Assembly: GCA_030746535.1 (NCBI GenBank) | Contig: JASLML010000003.1 | Span: forward strand, 1-61,147 | Length of the DNA stretch: 61,147 nucleotides | Reading direction: 5' to 3' | From: Fidelibacterota bacterium | GTDB taxonomy: Bacteria; Fidelibacterota; Marinisomatia; Marinisomatales; TCS55 | In this document: piece after piece, positions 34,337 through 43,824 of the stretch | Numbering within the stretch: the first letter of the stretch is position 1 | Layout of the letters: each line of letters opens with the position of its first letter | The notes under the pieces: model-generated | Databases searched by the model: none | What the model saw: only the letters and a program-made list of their open reading frames with translations | Told to the model about the DNA's origin: nothing | Position numbers and translations under genes: made by a program

Positions 34337-35458
34337 ATGAAAATATTGTTTTCAGCCAATACATCCTGGTATCTCTACAATTTCAGAAGAAGCTTGATTC
34401 AATCAATGGTATCACGAGGCTGGGATGTCATTCTGGTGGCTCCGCAGGATGCGTATTATTGGAGAATCAAATTGCCGGGAGTGAAATATATTGGCTTTCC
34501 AATTGATAGATATGGTTTTAATCCGGTTCGCGCCTGGTCTTCGGTACGGCATTATTATGAAATATGTAAACGTGAAAAGCCGGATGTTATCCATTTATTC
34601 ACCATAAAACCTGTTATTCTCGGTACAATTGCAGCAAGGTTAGCTGGAATACCGAAAATCGTGAATTCAATAACAGGTCTCGGTTATATTTTTTCCAGCG
34701 GTCACAGATTAAGGAAAATAGTTGAAACAATGTATAGGAGTGTATTGACTTCATCGCGTGTTGATGTGATTCTTCAAAATCCTGATGATGAGAAATTATT
34801 TCAGGCATTTTCAAGAATTCATCCATCTAGAATTCATTTGATCAAAGGATCAGGAGTAGACTTGGATTCCTTTTCGTTGAATGGACATATTACACTTCCT
34901 CATTTCAAAAGCGACTCGCTGCATTTTATTATGTTTTGCAGGATGCTCTGGGATAAAGGAGTTAAGGAATTTGTGGATGCCGCTGAATTAGTAAGAAAAG
35001 ATATACCTGAGGCGCAGTTCCATTTAATCGGAGGTATTGAAACAGGCAGCCCAAATGAGGTTCCTAAAGCCTGGCTCGAACAATATGTTGATCATGAATA
35101 TATTCATTGGATAGATCATGTTGATGATATCCGTCCTTGGATTGCAGGATCAGATATTGTGGTTTTGCCAACCTATTACGGAGAAGGAGTGCCAAAATCA
35201 CTGATTGAAGCTGCTGCACTGAGAAAAGCAATCATCACAACAAATATCGCAGGATGCCGGGAAATTGTTATTGATGGAAAGAATGGTGTATTAATTGACC
35301 CTAATTCTGTACGAGCGTTGAAAGATGCTATGCTTTTTCTTGGCCAGAATCAGGAATTATGTTCGCAAATGGGTCAAGAAGGCAGACTACTGGTTGAAAA
35401 AGAGTTCGGTGATGCCCCGGTAGTTGAAGCGACAGAAGTTGTTTACGGTATTAAATAA
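34337..35458 (+). CDS. GT4-family glycosyltransferase, PglA-like
   Basis: A 373-residue GT-B enzyme. The N-terminus (ILFSANTSWYLYNFRRSLI) and SITGLGYIFSS resemble PglA/TuaA-type transferases acting on undecaprenyl-linked sugars. The donor site motif is YGEGVPKSLIEAAALRKAII, with the usual two Glu residues. It is likely to add the second or third sugar of the repeat. The gene is separated by 23 bp from the upstream transferase. Confidence 0.88.
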   Translation: MKILFSANTSWYLYNFRRSLIQSMVSRGWDVILVAPQDAYYWRIKLPGVKYIGFPIDRYGFNPVRAWSSVRHYYEICKREKPDVIHLFTIKPVILGTIAARLAGIPKIVNSITGLGYIFSSGHRLRKIVETMYRSVLTSSRVDVILQNPDDEKLFQAFSRIHPSRIHLIKGSGVDLDSFSLNGHITLPHFKSDSLHFIMFCRMLWDKGVKEFVDAAELVRKDIPEAQFHLIGGIETGSPNEVPKAWLEQYVDHEYIHWIDHVDDIRPWIAGSDIVVLPTYYGEGVPKSLIEAAALRKAIITTNIAGCREIVIDGKNGVLIDPNSVRALKDAMLFLGQNQELCSQMGQEGRLLVEKEFGDAPVVEATEVVYGIK

Positions 35459-35470
35459 CTCGCTACTATA

Positions 35471-36436
35471 TTGAAGATTTTTATAACCGGCAGCGAAGGA
35501 TTTATTGGTAAGCCGCTTTGTAAGGCATTGCGGGAACTGGGGCACGCCGTTACCGGATATGACCATTCACCTGCTGCCTTAAATGATGTAAACCAAATCA
35601 ATGGAGACATTCTAGATTACGATCATTTAGCTGCCTCCATCCAAGATGAAACTGATCTCATTATCCATCTTGCTGCCGAGCATAAGGATGAAGGGCCAAC
35701 GGATGAAGATTATTATCGCGTAAATGAAACCGGTACCTTACACATCGTAAAAGCGGCAGAGGAAAAAAATATAACAAAGGTGATCTTTTTCAGTACGGTT
35801 GGTGTTTACGGTAATCAGACGTATCCAAATGAAAGTGCCGAATTATCACCGATCAATGTTTATGGTGCATCAAAAGTTGCAGCTGAAAAAATCGTAGAAG
35901 AATGGGTAACTGCTTTTGATGAGAGGTCTGCAGTAATCGTCCGGCCAACCGCTGTTTACGGTCCAGAAAACAGAGCCAATATCTTTCGGCTGTTGAAGCA
36001 GGGATCAACCGGTATGTTCATTATGCCGGGAAGCGGGAATCATCATAAATCCATTATTTTCCTGGATAATGCAGTTGCTTCCTGTATCTTTCTAATGGAT
36101 CATATTACAACAGGATTCCAAGCCTTCAATTTGGTTGACGAACCGTCCTTATCCTTAAATGAACTCATAGCGCTCATCCGAACAGCTTCGGGAAAAAAAG
36201 GTGCTGTGGTGCATTTACCAATCTTTTTACTAAACTGTTTACTTCCATTTTACAGATTATTGCAAATAATCAGAAATCAGCCTAAATCTTTATCATTGAG
36301 CCGGCTTAAAAAAATTACGGCACAGAGCCATTTTGACGGGTCAAAAATAAGAGGACTTGGATTTGTTCAGCCTGTTTCGAACGAGGACGGCATTCGTAAG
36401 ACGATTGCATGGAATGATACCAATGGCTGGGACTAA
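35471..36436 (+). CDS. NAD-dependent sugar epimerase/dehydratase (extended SDR)
   Basis: A 321-residue extended short-chain dehydrogenase with TTG start. The nucleotide-binding motif is GSEGFIGKPL and the active site is NVYGASKVAAEK, with the YxxxK pair. VRPTAVYGPENRANIF and FLDNAV are typical of sugar epimerases. It probably makes or modifies a nucleotide sugar or lipid-linked sugar for the cluster. The exact substrate is not deducible. Confidence 0.88.
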   Translation: MKIFITGSEGFIGKPLCKALRELGHAVTGYDHSPAALNDVNQINGDILDYDHLAASIQDETDLIIHLAAEHKDEGPTDEDYYRVNETGTLHIVKAAEEKNITKVIFFSTVGVYGNQTYPNESAELSPINVYGASKVAAEKIVEEWVTAFDERSAVIVRPTAVYGPENRANIFRLLKQGSTGMFIMPGSGNHHKSIIFLDNAVASCIFLMDHITTGFQAFNLVDEPSLSLNELIALIRTASGKKGAVVHLPIFLLNCLLPFYRLLQIIRNQPKSLSLSRLKKITAQSHFDGSKIRGLGFVQPVSNEDGIRKTIAWNDTNGWD

Positions 36437-36445
36437 GAGAATTGC

Positions 36446-36474
36446 TTGATATTCAAGAGAGCACATCATAACTT
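36446..36474 (+). promoter_or_regulatory. Candidate promoter before the leader ORF and sugar transferase gene
   Basis: TTGATA, a 17-bp spacer and TAACTT lie in the 145-bp gap after the epimerase gene. This gap is the longest in the polysaccharide cluster. Confidence 0.35.
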
Positions 36475-36544
36475 AAAGCAACCCTTAAGGAGACCTATCG
36501 AAAATAAACGCTAACAATTTTCCCAGTTAAACAGGAGTAATAAC

Positions 36545-36607
36545 ATGGACAATTGGCAGAGCGTTTCCCCGCACGTTTTATGTGACCGCAGCCACGCGGC
36601 AGCGTGA
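36545..36607 (+). CDS. 20-codon leader ORF upstream of the sugar transferase gene
   Basis: ATG preceded by AGGAG at a 7-nt spacing, one of the better ribosome sites in this cluster, opens a 20-residue frame (MDNWQSVSPHVLCDRSHAAA) ending in TGA. It is absent from the ORF track because of its size. It overlaps the 5' end of the tracked transferase ORF in another frame. It could be a regulatory leader peptide, a chance ORF, or the true N-terminus of the transferase separated by a frameshift. Confidence 0.45.
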   Translation: MDNWQSVSPHVLCDRSHAAA

Positions 36608-38042
36608 TTCAATACAAGTAATTTTCGTCATGACATCTGCATTCGCACATAATTTGCGTATCAGGGTACCTAAGTGGATTATTTCCTGGTCTTTGCTGAT
36701 TGCCGATATTTTTGCGGGAGGATGTGCATTTTACCTTGTGATTTATCCGCTCCACAGCGGTCCGGAATCTTTGGTATTTCCGATGGTAGAAAATTTCATT
36801 TTGATTACTTTGATTTGGTCGAGTCTGTTTTTTATCCTAGGACTGTATAAAGCAACTTCCGAAGTGTCCCGGTTTGGTGAAATACAGCATGCAACGGTTG
36901 GCTCATTCTCCTGTATCGTCCTCCTTATATTTTTAGATGCGGTCAACATTCTTCCGTTACCGTACAAACCCGGCATCATTCTCAATTACTGGTTTGTATT
37001 TATTCTATGTTTCAGCGTTGTGAGGTTTTCAGCTAGGTCTATTCAAAAAGCAATGATTCGGAAAGGCATCGGCCTTGAGAAAATGATAATTGTCGGTCAT
37101 AACCCGCGGGGGAAAAAGGTCGCGGCCGATGTGGAGAAACATCCTGATTTTGGATATGATTTAATTGGGTTTGTGCATATTGATGGAGAGGAAGAACTGG
37201 ATCCTGGAAACGGAAGCCTGCTTGGTCATGACAATAATCTGAAAGATATTATTATTCAGCACCAAATTGCCCACGTAGTGTTGGCTCCAAACCGGTCTGA
37301 TCATACAAAATTAATGTCTCTGTTAACCCGTGCCAACGGCGCCCCGACAGCTATTAAAATTGTACCGGATCTTTATGAAGCCATCAGCGGCATGGCGAGA
37401 ACCCAGCAATTGTACGGGTTGCCGCTCATTCGGGTTAATCCTGAGCTCAATACTTTGTATAACCGTCACGGGAAACGGCTGCTCGATCTCTTGATCGCTG
37501 TTCCCGCGTTTATATTATTACTCCCGTTTTGGGCGCTTATCAGTTTGGCGATCAAAATTGGATCCAAAGGAAGCATCCTTTACAAGCAGGAGCGGATAGG
37601 CTGGAAACAAAGGCCGTTTACCATCTATAAATTCAGATCGATGGTTCAGGATGCTGAGACGGACACGGGGCCGGTATGGGCATCCAAGGATGACAGCCGA
37701 ATTACATCTGTCGGGCGCTGGCTTCGGCGTTTCCGGCTTGATGAAATTCCGCAGCTCATCAATGTGATCAAAGGAGATATGAGTTTAATAGGTCCGAGGC
37801 CGGAAAGGCCGTCCATTATCGAGCGCCTGATTCAGGAATATCCATTTTATTACCGGCGGCATTCGGTACGTCCGGGAATTACAGGGTGGGCGCAAATAAA
37901 GCATCCCTACGATCAGCGGATTGAGGATGTAAGGGAAAAGCTGAAATACGATTTTTTCTATATTGAAAGCTTAACCTTTAATCTTGATATTAAAATCATC
38001 CTGAATACCGTATGGGTGATGCTTTCGGGCAAAGGGAGATAG
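36582..38042 (+). CDS. Undecaprenyl-phosphate sugar-1-phosphate transferase (WcaJ/WbaP type)
   Basis: Starts lipid-linked repeat synthesis by moving a sugar-phosphate onto undecaprenyl phosphate. There are four to five N-terminal helices (WIISWSLLIADIFAGGCAFYL onward), a CoA-binding-like middle domain (IIVGHNPRGKKVAADVEKHP), one helix (LLDLLIAVPAFILLLPFWALI), and the catalytic domain with YKFRSMVQDAE, RRFRLDEIPQLINVIKGDMS and IGPRPERP. The start is uncertain. GTG at 36582 gives 486 residues, and ATG at 36630 is an alternative 16 codons later. The short leader ORF overlaps its 5' end. Confidence 0.92.
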   Translation: MTAATRQRDSIQVIFVMTSAFAHNLRIRVPKWIISWSLLIADIFAGGCAFYLVIYPLHSGPESLVFPMVENFILITLIWSSLFFILGLYKATSEVSRFGEIQHATVGSFSCIVLLIFLDAVNILPLPYKPGIILNYWFVFILCFSVVRFSARSIQKAMIRKGIGLEKMIIVGHNPRGKKVAADVEKHPDFGYDLIGFVHIDGEEELDPGNGSLLGHDNNLKDIIIQHQIAHVVLAPNRSDHTKLMSLLTRANGAPTAIKIVPDLYEAISGMARTQQLYGLPLIRVNPELNTLYNRHGKRLLDLLIAVPAFILLLPFWALISLAIKIGSKGSILYKQERIGWKQRPFTIYKFRSMVQDAETDTGPVWASKDDSRITSVGRWLRRFRLDEIPQLINVIKGDMSLIGPRPERPSIIERLIQEYPFYYRRHSVRPGITGWAQIKHPYDQRIEDVREKLKYDFFYIESLTFNLDIKIILNTVWVMLSGKGR

Positions 38043-38114
38043 CTAATACTCCTGCGGTTGGATAAAACATTCAATCGGCTCTATTTTCCTCTATAAATTC
38101 CCATACATAAATTT

Positions 38115-39374
38115 ATGATTCCGCTATCCATACTTCGGGATGATCCCGGCAAAATCCAAAAAGGCCTTGAAGCCAAAGGCGTATCCATTGATATTAATAC
38201 TCTCGTCACACTAGATGAAGAACATCGTGCAGCGATAACAAAACTTGACTCTCTCAGAGCAGAAAAAAATAAAGTCTCCGAAAAAATTGCCGAATTAAAA
38301 AGAAATAGTGAGAATGCGGATTCTGATATTAAGGCTATGCAATCCTTAGGCGGTCAAATTGATTCATTGGAAGCATCAGCACAAGATCTGAAACAATCTT
38401 TGACTGATCAGCTTTTTGGGTTGCCCAATGTTCCGCATGATTCGGTTCCTTCAGGAAAAGATGCTGCAGAAAACAAAATTATTCGGGAGTGGGGAGAGAA
38501 ACCGGATGAAAGAAAAACGTATTTAACGCACCTCGAATTAGGGAAAAATCTGAACATCCTTGATATGGAAAGAGGATCAAAAATTTCAGGATCAGGATTT
38601 CCTTTGTATGTAAACCACGGTGCCCGGCTGGAACGTGCGCTGATCAATTTCATGCTTGATCATCATGAAGGGTTTACAGAAATCTTTCCGCCGTTCTTAA
38701 CCCAGTCGTCATCCCCGACAACATGCGGACAGCTCCCAAAGTTTTCAGATGATATGTATTCCACGGAAGATGGAAATCTTTGGCTGATCCCAACTGCAGA
38801 AGTACCGCTGACGAATATTCATCAGGATGAAATACTGGATGAAGATTCCCTTCCAATCTATTATAAAGCATATAGCGCCTGTTTCAGAAGAGAAGCCGGA
38901 TCTTATGGAAAAGAAACAAGAGGTTTGCTGCGCGTACACCAATTTAATAAGGTAGAATTGGTAAAATTCGTTACTCCTGAAAGCAGTTATGATGAACTGG
39001 AGTCTTTGACGCTTCAGGCTGAGTCGGTCCTTCAGGCACTTGGAATTCATTACAGAATTGTTGAGCTGTGCTCCGGCGATCTCAGTTTTGCTGCCGCTAA
39101 ATGCTATGATATTGAAATTTGGGCACCGGGAGAAAATCGCTGGCTGGAAGTTTCGTCTTGCAGCAACTTTGAATCTTTTCAGGCACGGAGAGGGAATATC
39201 CGCTATCGCCGCACTTCCGATAAGAAAGTTGATTTTGTCCATACACTAAATGGATCAGGCCTTGCGACACCGAGGCTGATGGTAGCTTTATTGGAGACAT
39301 TTCACACCGAAGACGGCACCGTCGAAATTCCAGATGCACTGCAGGATTATATGGGAAAAGAGGTTATTGAATAA
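38115..39374 (+). CDS. serS: Seryl-tRNA synthetase
   Basis: A class II synthetase of normal length (419 residues). An N-terminal helical arm (about residues 30-100) binds the long variable arm of tRNA-Ser. Motif 2 is FRREAGSYGKETRGLLRVHQF and motif 3 is GSGLATPRLMVALLE. The polysaccharide cluster ends just before it, and plsC follows with no gap. Confidence 0.97.
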   Translation: MIPLSILRDDPGKIQKGLEAKGVSIDINTLVTLDEEHRAAITKLDSLRAEKNKVSEKIAELKRNSENADSDIKAMQSLGGQIDSLEASAQDLKQSLTDQLFGLPNVPHDSVPSGKDAAENKIIREWGEKPDERKTYLTHLELGKNLNILDMERGSKISGSGFPLYVNHGARLERALINFMLDHHEGFTEIFPPFLTQSSSPTTCGQLPKFSDDMYSTEDGNLWLIPTAEVPLTNIHQDEILDEDSLPIYYKAYSACFRREAGSYGKETRGLLRVHQFNKVELVKFVTPESSYDELESLTLQAESVLQALGIHYRIVELCSGDLSFAAAKCYDIEIWAPGENRWLEVSSCSNFESFQARRGNIRYRRTSDKKVDFVHTLNGSGLATPRLMVALLETFHTEDGTVEIPDALQDYMGKEVIE

Positions 39375-40094
39375 GTGATTTGGCGCAGCTGGCTACTACT
39401 GAATATTGGTGTATGGACAGGCATATTCGGCAGCATCGGAATCATTGGATCCTTGCTTGAGAAAAATAAAGGCGGCTTCATGGGCCACATTGCAAAATGG
39501 TGGGGAAAAACACTCTTGGCTGTCTGCGGGATCCGCTATTCTGTTAAAGGATTATCACACATACATCCGCAGCAGGAATATATTTTTGCCGCAAACCATG
39601 AATCATCTTTGGATATACCGCTTGTATTTGCAGCAATTCCCAAGCAGCTTGTTCCAGTATCGAAAATTGAACTAAAAAAAATACCCATTATGGGATGGGG
39701 AATGTCCCTGGCCGGGCATATCTTTGTTGACAGAAGCAGCAGTGAGCAATCTATGAAATCCATTCAAAAAGCAAGAGAATCGCTTAACAAATTTCCAAGA
39801 TCAGTCATTATTTTCCCTGAAGGCACCCGTTCAATAGACGGAAAGATGAAACCATTTAAACGCGGAGGCTTGCTGCTGGCTATAGAGACCGGCATTCCAG
39901 TGCTTCCTGTAGCAATCTGCGGAACCATCAATGCAAATAAAAAAGGATCATACAATATAACCAAACACCCCGTGGAATTACGATGTGGGTCGCCTATTAA
40001 TTCGGCTGAATATTCAATTGAAATGAGAAAAGAGTTTGTATCGCTAATCGAAAATTCCGTAAGAGATTTAAAAAATAACGCGACTCGAAATTGA
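39375..40094 (+). CDS. plsC: 1-acyl-sn-glycerol-3-phosphate acyltransferase
   Basis: Makes phosphatidic acid at the inner membrane. The 239-residue protein has a hydrophobic N-terminus (LLLNIGVWTGIFGSIGIIGSLL), the catalytic HX4D motif in NHESSLDIPL and the substrate motif FPEGTRSIDG. It starts with GTG directly after the serS stop codon. The stop overlaps the next TTG start. Confidence 0.93.
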   Translation: MIWRSWLLLNIGVWTGIFGSIGIIGSLLEKNKGGFMGHIAKWWGKTLLAVCGIRYSVKGLSHIHPQQEYIFAANHESSLDIPLVFAAIPKQLVPVSKIELKKIPIMGWGMSLAGHIFVDRSSSEQSMKSIQKARESLNKFPRSVIIFPEGTRSIDGKMKPFKRGGLLLAIETGIPVLPVAICGTINANKKGSYNITKHPVELRCGSPINSAEYSIEMRKEFVSLIENSVRDLKNNATRN

Positions 40095-41185
40095 AAAATC
40101 TTTATCCCCAGTGGCAATTCCATAATTCGCAAATTGCGGAACCCGGCTTCAGATATGAATGGGATCTGGAACAGTCTTGGTTTTCGCTCTCTCCCGGAAC
40201 TTCTTTAATATCAATGGACGGCACTAAAATTGGTCTTATTTATCCCGGGAACAAAAACAGGAATGAAGGTCCCGATGCAAAGGGTGCACGGATTCTTGTA
40301 AACGGTCGAATCATGGAAGGGGATGTGGAATTTCATTTGAAAGCAGAGAATTGGTTTCATCATGGGCATCACCAAAATACCAATTTTGATCATGTTATTC
40401 TTCATGTTCTGGGCGAAGAAACAGAGTATGCTATCTTATTACCGGGGATGGCAGTCATTTTGAAGGGTCAACCATCCATTCAGGCTGAATGCACTCTTGA
40501 GGAGGCCGTCACCAATCACGAAGACGTTTTGACGCAGTTTGCGAAAATCCGCTGGAATAGCCTTGTGATATCTTTCAGCTTGAAACGGTATTCCGGCGAT
40601 CATTGGAAGCGAATGCTGATGAGAAAAAGTTTCAGTATTTTAGGTAAAGGCGGAAATGAAGATACGTTTTCATCTTTTGCGGACAACATCCATTATTCAG
40701 CTGATGAAGGTTTTGATGAACAGCAGTTTGCCAAACTGCCTTGGAAAGCGTTGGGAATGCGCCCGAGCCAGCGCCCGATTAACAGGATGGAACTTGCCAA
40801 AACACTGGCTGCCTTTATATCCGGATGGCAGGAAAATTATCATTGCCGTCCCGAAATTTTTAAACAGGAAGCTGAAATTTGGACAGAAAAGTATGGGAAA
40901 GGTATATGTACGGAATTGCTGATCAATGTGTTTTATCCGGCGATGGCATCCGAAGCTGCTGCATCTGGAAGGTTGGATGCAATCAGGCTTTGGGAAAGGG
41001 AATGGACGGCATTGAAACTTCCCTATACTTACGCCAAGTTCAAAAATCGATTTTCGCATGTTTTATCCCAGAAGCAATTACGGTCTGTAGCTGTTTTACA
41101 AGGGCTGAAACAGTTGGACACGGATTTCTGCAAACTGCGGCACTGTAGTGTTTGCCCCTTAAAGAAACATGGCAGTCTGGACTAG
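40091..41185 (+). CDS. DUF2851 family protein
   Basis: A 364-residue protein that matches my memory of DUF2851, a Bacteroidetes-associated family of unknown function. Recognisable parts are [44 protein letters not shown] and a C-terminal cysteine cluster, [15 protein letters not shown], that could bind metal. It uses a TTG start overlapping the plsC stop, and its end overlaps the next gene by 17 bp. Confidence 0.85.
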   Translation: MKNLYPQWQFHNSQIAEPGFRYEWDLEQSWFSLSPGTSLISMDGTKIGLIYPGNKNRNEGPDAKGARILVNGRIMEGDVEFHLKAENWFHHGHHQNTNFDHVILHVLGEETEYAILLPGMAVILKGQPSIQAECTLEEAVTNHEDVLTQFAKIRWNSLVISFSLKRYSGDHWKRMLMRKSFSILGKGGNEDTFSSFADNIHYSADEGFDEQQFAKLPWKALGMRPSQRPINRMELAKTLAAFISGWQENYHCRPEIFKQEAEIWTEKYGKGICTELLINVFYPAMASEAAASGRLDAIRLWEREWTALKLPYTYAKFKNRFSHVLSQKQLRSVAVLQGLKQLDTDFCKLRHCSVCPLKKHGSLD

Positions 41186-41642
41186 AACTGAATTACCTGA
41201 AATTATTCAATCGTGGAAAAGCGGTGGACAGAGAGTGGTATTCACGAACGGATGTTTTGATATATTACACAAAGGACATGAAACGCTGTTGGAAAAAGCA
41301 TCAGCGGAAGGAGATCGCCTTATTGTCGGACTAAACAGCGACGCATCGGTTCGGCGATTGAAAGGGCTGGACAGGCCGGTAAATCCTGAAAGCAAAAGGG
41401 CGGCGTCATTGGATGACTTGGAATGGGTCACGGGAGTGGTGTTATTTGAGGAAGATACTCCGGCACAACTCATTCGGGAACTGAACCCTGATGTGCTCGT
41501 TAAGGGAGGAGATTATACCGAAGAAACCATTGTAGGATCAAACCATGTTAAATCAAACGGCGGAACCATCGTGATTATTCCTTTGGTGGAGGGATTCAGC
41601 ACTACAGGCATTCTTGAAGTCAAACAGCGGGAAAAGTCTTGA
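41169..41642 (+). CDS. rfaE2: D-glycero-beta-D-manno-heptose 1-phosphate adenylyltransferase (RfaE2/HldE C-domain)
   Basis: A nucleotidyltransferase with the signature [20 protein letters not shown] and [13 protein letters not shown], ending with VEGFSTTGI. At 157 residues it corresponds only to the cytidylyltransferase-like half of HldE. The kinase half is not in the window. It forms ADP-heptose for the LPS inner core, so it supports a Gram-negative envelope. Confidence 0.92.
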   Translation: MAVWTRTELPEIIQSWKSGGQRVVFTNGCFDILHKGHETLLEKASAEGDRLIVGLNSDASVRRLKGLDRPVNPESKRAASLDDLEWVTGVVLFEEDTPAQLIRELNPDVLVKGGDYTEETIVGSNHVKSNGGTIVIIPLVEGFSTTGILEVKQREKS

Positions 41643-41695
41643 CTGCCCTGAAGACTCCGCCTAACTTCGCCACCCCAAAAACCGCTAAGTTACTG

Positions 41696-43330
41696 ATGTT
41701 ACGAAATATATCGATTTTTCTCTTCGCTCTGGCAGCCAGCGGATGGATAAATGCTCAGGAATCTGACGCAACTAATGGATCTGCCAGTAGTGCATCTGCA
41801 GAAACAACTACGCAAACATCAACACCCATTCTGCAGAACGGACTTGCCGAATCCAGAAACAGATTGCCTCTATTGCTGCGTGATGTAAAAGTGCTGCTTG
41901 CCGAAGCAATGATGGCGGATGTTAACAAGGATACGCTAGAGGTCCTTTATTTACTGGATCGCATCTTTGAATTATTAGCAGAGGCAGATCAATTTGGAGA
42001 TATGCGTCCGCAGGATGAAGAAGAATTCAACCGTTTTGAAGATTCTTTTGTTGAATTGTATTCCCATACTTTTACGACTTTGAACAAGGTTGATGGCGTT
42101 GTTACAGCTGATCATCTGCGTATGGATATTACATCCATGACCGAACCTCTTGAGGTTGAGATGGGATCAACTCAGTTTACTGTGATTGAAGACAGGGATG
42201 GACATATACCGCTTGTACGCAATAAAAAAGTAGATCAATTCATTGAATTTTTTCAAACCAAAGGAAAAGCTCAATTTCAAATCTGGCTTGATAGATATTC
42301 GCAATACGGCACCTTAATCAATGATATATTGGAGGAAGAGGGAATGCCAGAAGAGCTTGTATTTCTTGCGATGATAGAATCTGGGCTAAACCCACGGGCC
42401 TATTCTCGAGCAAATGCTTCCGGAATGTGGCAGTTCATATATACAACCGGCAAAGAATTCGGATTAAAGCGTACCTGGTATGTTGATGAAAGACGGGATC
42501 CAGTAAAGGCAACCCATGCAGCAGCGCAATATCTCAAAGGATTATATAAAGAATTTGACCACTGGTATCTTGCGATGGCGGCATACAACTGTGGAGAGGG
42601 CCGCATACGGAGAGCAATTCGGATTCACCAGACAACTGATTTCTGGCAGTTGCATTCCCTTCCTCGAGAAACGCGGAATTATATTCCCTATTATTTGGCA
42701 GCTGCCATCATTTGCAAATCTCCCGATGCATACGGATTTTCGATGACGAATTCCCAAATTGATCCATTTGAATTTGATTTGGTGAATATCAGTCAAAGTG
42801 CTGATTTAACCGTGATTGCACGGTCCGCCGGAATCAATCTAAAAACATTAAAGATGTACAATCCTGAGTTGAGGCAGTCTGCAACTCCATCGGAAGAAAC
42901 CTATTCACTCAGAATCCCCAAGGGCAGGTCTGAAACATTTTATATGAATTTTTCAGCACTTCCCGATGACCAGAAATTCGCCCCCCAAAATATTGTTCAT
43001 AAAGTAAAACGCGGAGAAAGCCTGTGGACCATTTCGGAGAGATACAAGGTGTCCATCCATGATTTGGCAGCTGTGAATAAAATCAAAAACAGGCATAAAA
43101 TAAGAATCGGTCAAAAATTGACTGTACCAATAAAAGGAGGCATTCCATCTGATAGTGGAGGTCCTCCCGGCCACTATAAAGTTGTCTATCAGGTAAAACG
43201 CGGAGATACACTTGGGCATATTGCGGAAGATTACGGTACCCGCGCCACCCAAATCAGGCGCTGGAACAATATTAATTATGGCGAATATATTTTCCCCGGA
43301 CAAAAACTTGTATTATGGATAAAAGGGTGA
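41696..43330 (+). CDS. mltD: Membrane-bound lytic transglycosylase D (MltD-like) with LysM domains
   Basis: Cleaves peptidoglycan. I start at MLRNISIFLFALAASGWINAQ (544 residues), a good signal peptide. The tracked TTG at 41639 adds 19 residues. The SLT domain carries the catalytic Glu in FLAMIESGLNPRAYSRANASGMWQF and later MAAYNCGEGRIRRAI. Two clear LysM domains (VKRGESLWTISERYKVS, VKRGDTLGHIAEDYGT) lie at the C-terminus, with a degenerate one before them. A Ser/Thr-rich linker follows the signal peptide. Confidence 0.92.
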   Translation: MLRNISIFLFALAASGWINAQESDATNGSASSASAETTTQTSTPILQNGLAESRNRLPLLLRDVKVLLAEAMMADVNKDTLEVLYLLDRIFELLAEADQFGDMRPQDEEEFNRFEDSFVELYSHTFTTLNKVDGVVTADHLRMDITSMTEPLEVEMGSTQFTVIEDRDGHIPLVRNKKVDQFIEFFQTKGKAQFQIWLDRYSQYGTLINDILEEEGMPEELVFLAMIESGLNPRAYSRANASGMWQFIYTTGKEFGLKRTWYVDERRDPVKATHAAAQYLKGLYKEFDHWYLAMAAYNCGEGRIRRAIRIHQTTDFWQLHSLPRETRNYIPYYLAAAIICKSPDAYGFSMTNSQIDPFEFDLVNISQSADLTVIARSAGINLKTLKMYNPELRQSATPSEETYSLRIPKGRSETFYMNFSALPDDQKFAPQNIVHKVKRGESLWTISERYKVSIHDLAAVNKIKNRHKIRIGQKLTVPIKGGIPSDSGGPPGHYKVVYQVKRGDTLGHIAEDYGTRATQIRRWNNINYGEYIFPGQKLVLWIKG

Positions 43331-43354
43331 GTACACCCGCTGTGAGGTAATCAA

Positions 43355-43660
43355 ATGAGTGGAACAAAAACCATAACAAAACAACAAATTGTCGATACAG
43401 TTTCGGATGCTACTGGCCTTTCGAAGGTAGAAACAGAAGCAGTGATGAATGGAGTAATGGCGACCATTATTGATTCTTTATCTGGAAACAACAGAGTTGA
43501 ATTACGCGGCTTTGGAACTTTCGGTGTAAAGCACCGCCAGCCCAAGAAAGCCCGCAACCCCGGAACCGGTGAAGCCATTTATCTGCCGGAACGGTTTGTA
43601 CCAACATTTAAACCTTCTAAGCGAATGCGAACCATTGTCAATCAATCGTTAACTGAATAA
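43355..43660 (+). CDS. HU/IHF-family DNA-binding protein
   Basis: A 101-residue nucleoid protein with the arm motif ARNPGTGEAIYLPERFVPTFKPS and the FGTFGVK beta strand. GAGG lies about 8 nt before the ATG. It bends DNA and, as a general architectural factor, could assist site-specific recombination. HU versus IHF subunit cannot be decided from sequence. Confidence 0.93.
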   Translation: MSGTKTITKQQIVDTVSDATGLSKVETEAVMNGVMATIIDSLSGNNRVELRGFGTFGVKHRQPKKARNPGTGEAIYLPERFVPTFKPSKRMRTIVNQSLTE

Positions 43661-43672
43661 TAAGGACCCTTT

Positions 43673-43768
43673 ATGCCCTGCGGTAAAAAACGGAAAAAGC
43701 GGAAGATGAACACGCATAAGCGCAAAAAGCGACTGCGTTCAAACCGCCATAAGAAGAAGAAAGTATAA
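43673..43768 (+). CDS. AURKAIP1/COX24-domain mini-protein (probable small-subunit ribosomal protein)
   Basis: A 31-residue gene missing from the ORF track. TAAGGA lies about 7 nt before the ATG, and the product is MPCGKKRKKRKMNTHKRKKR followed by LRSNRHKKKKV, almost entirely Lys and Arg. As I recall, FCB genomes encode near-identical MPSGKKRKRHK-type proteins of the COX24/DUF1713 family, related to actinobacterial bS22. It lies 12 bp after the HU gene. Confidence 0.85.
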   Translation: MPCGKKRKKRKMNTHKRKKRLRSNRHKKKKV

Positions 43769-43824
43769 TCAGATAATTTTGCAGGGAGAGGCAGAAAATT
43801 CTGCCTCCGGGTCACGTTTCATTT

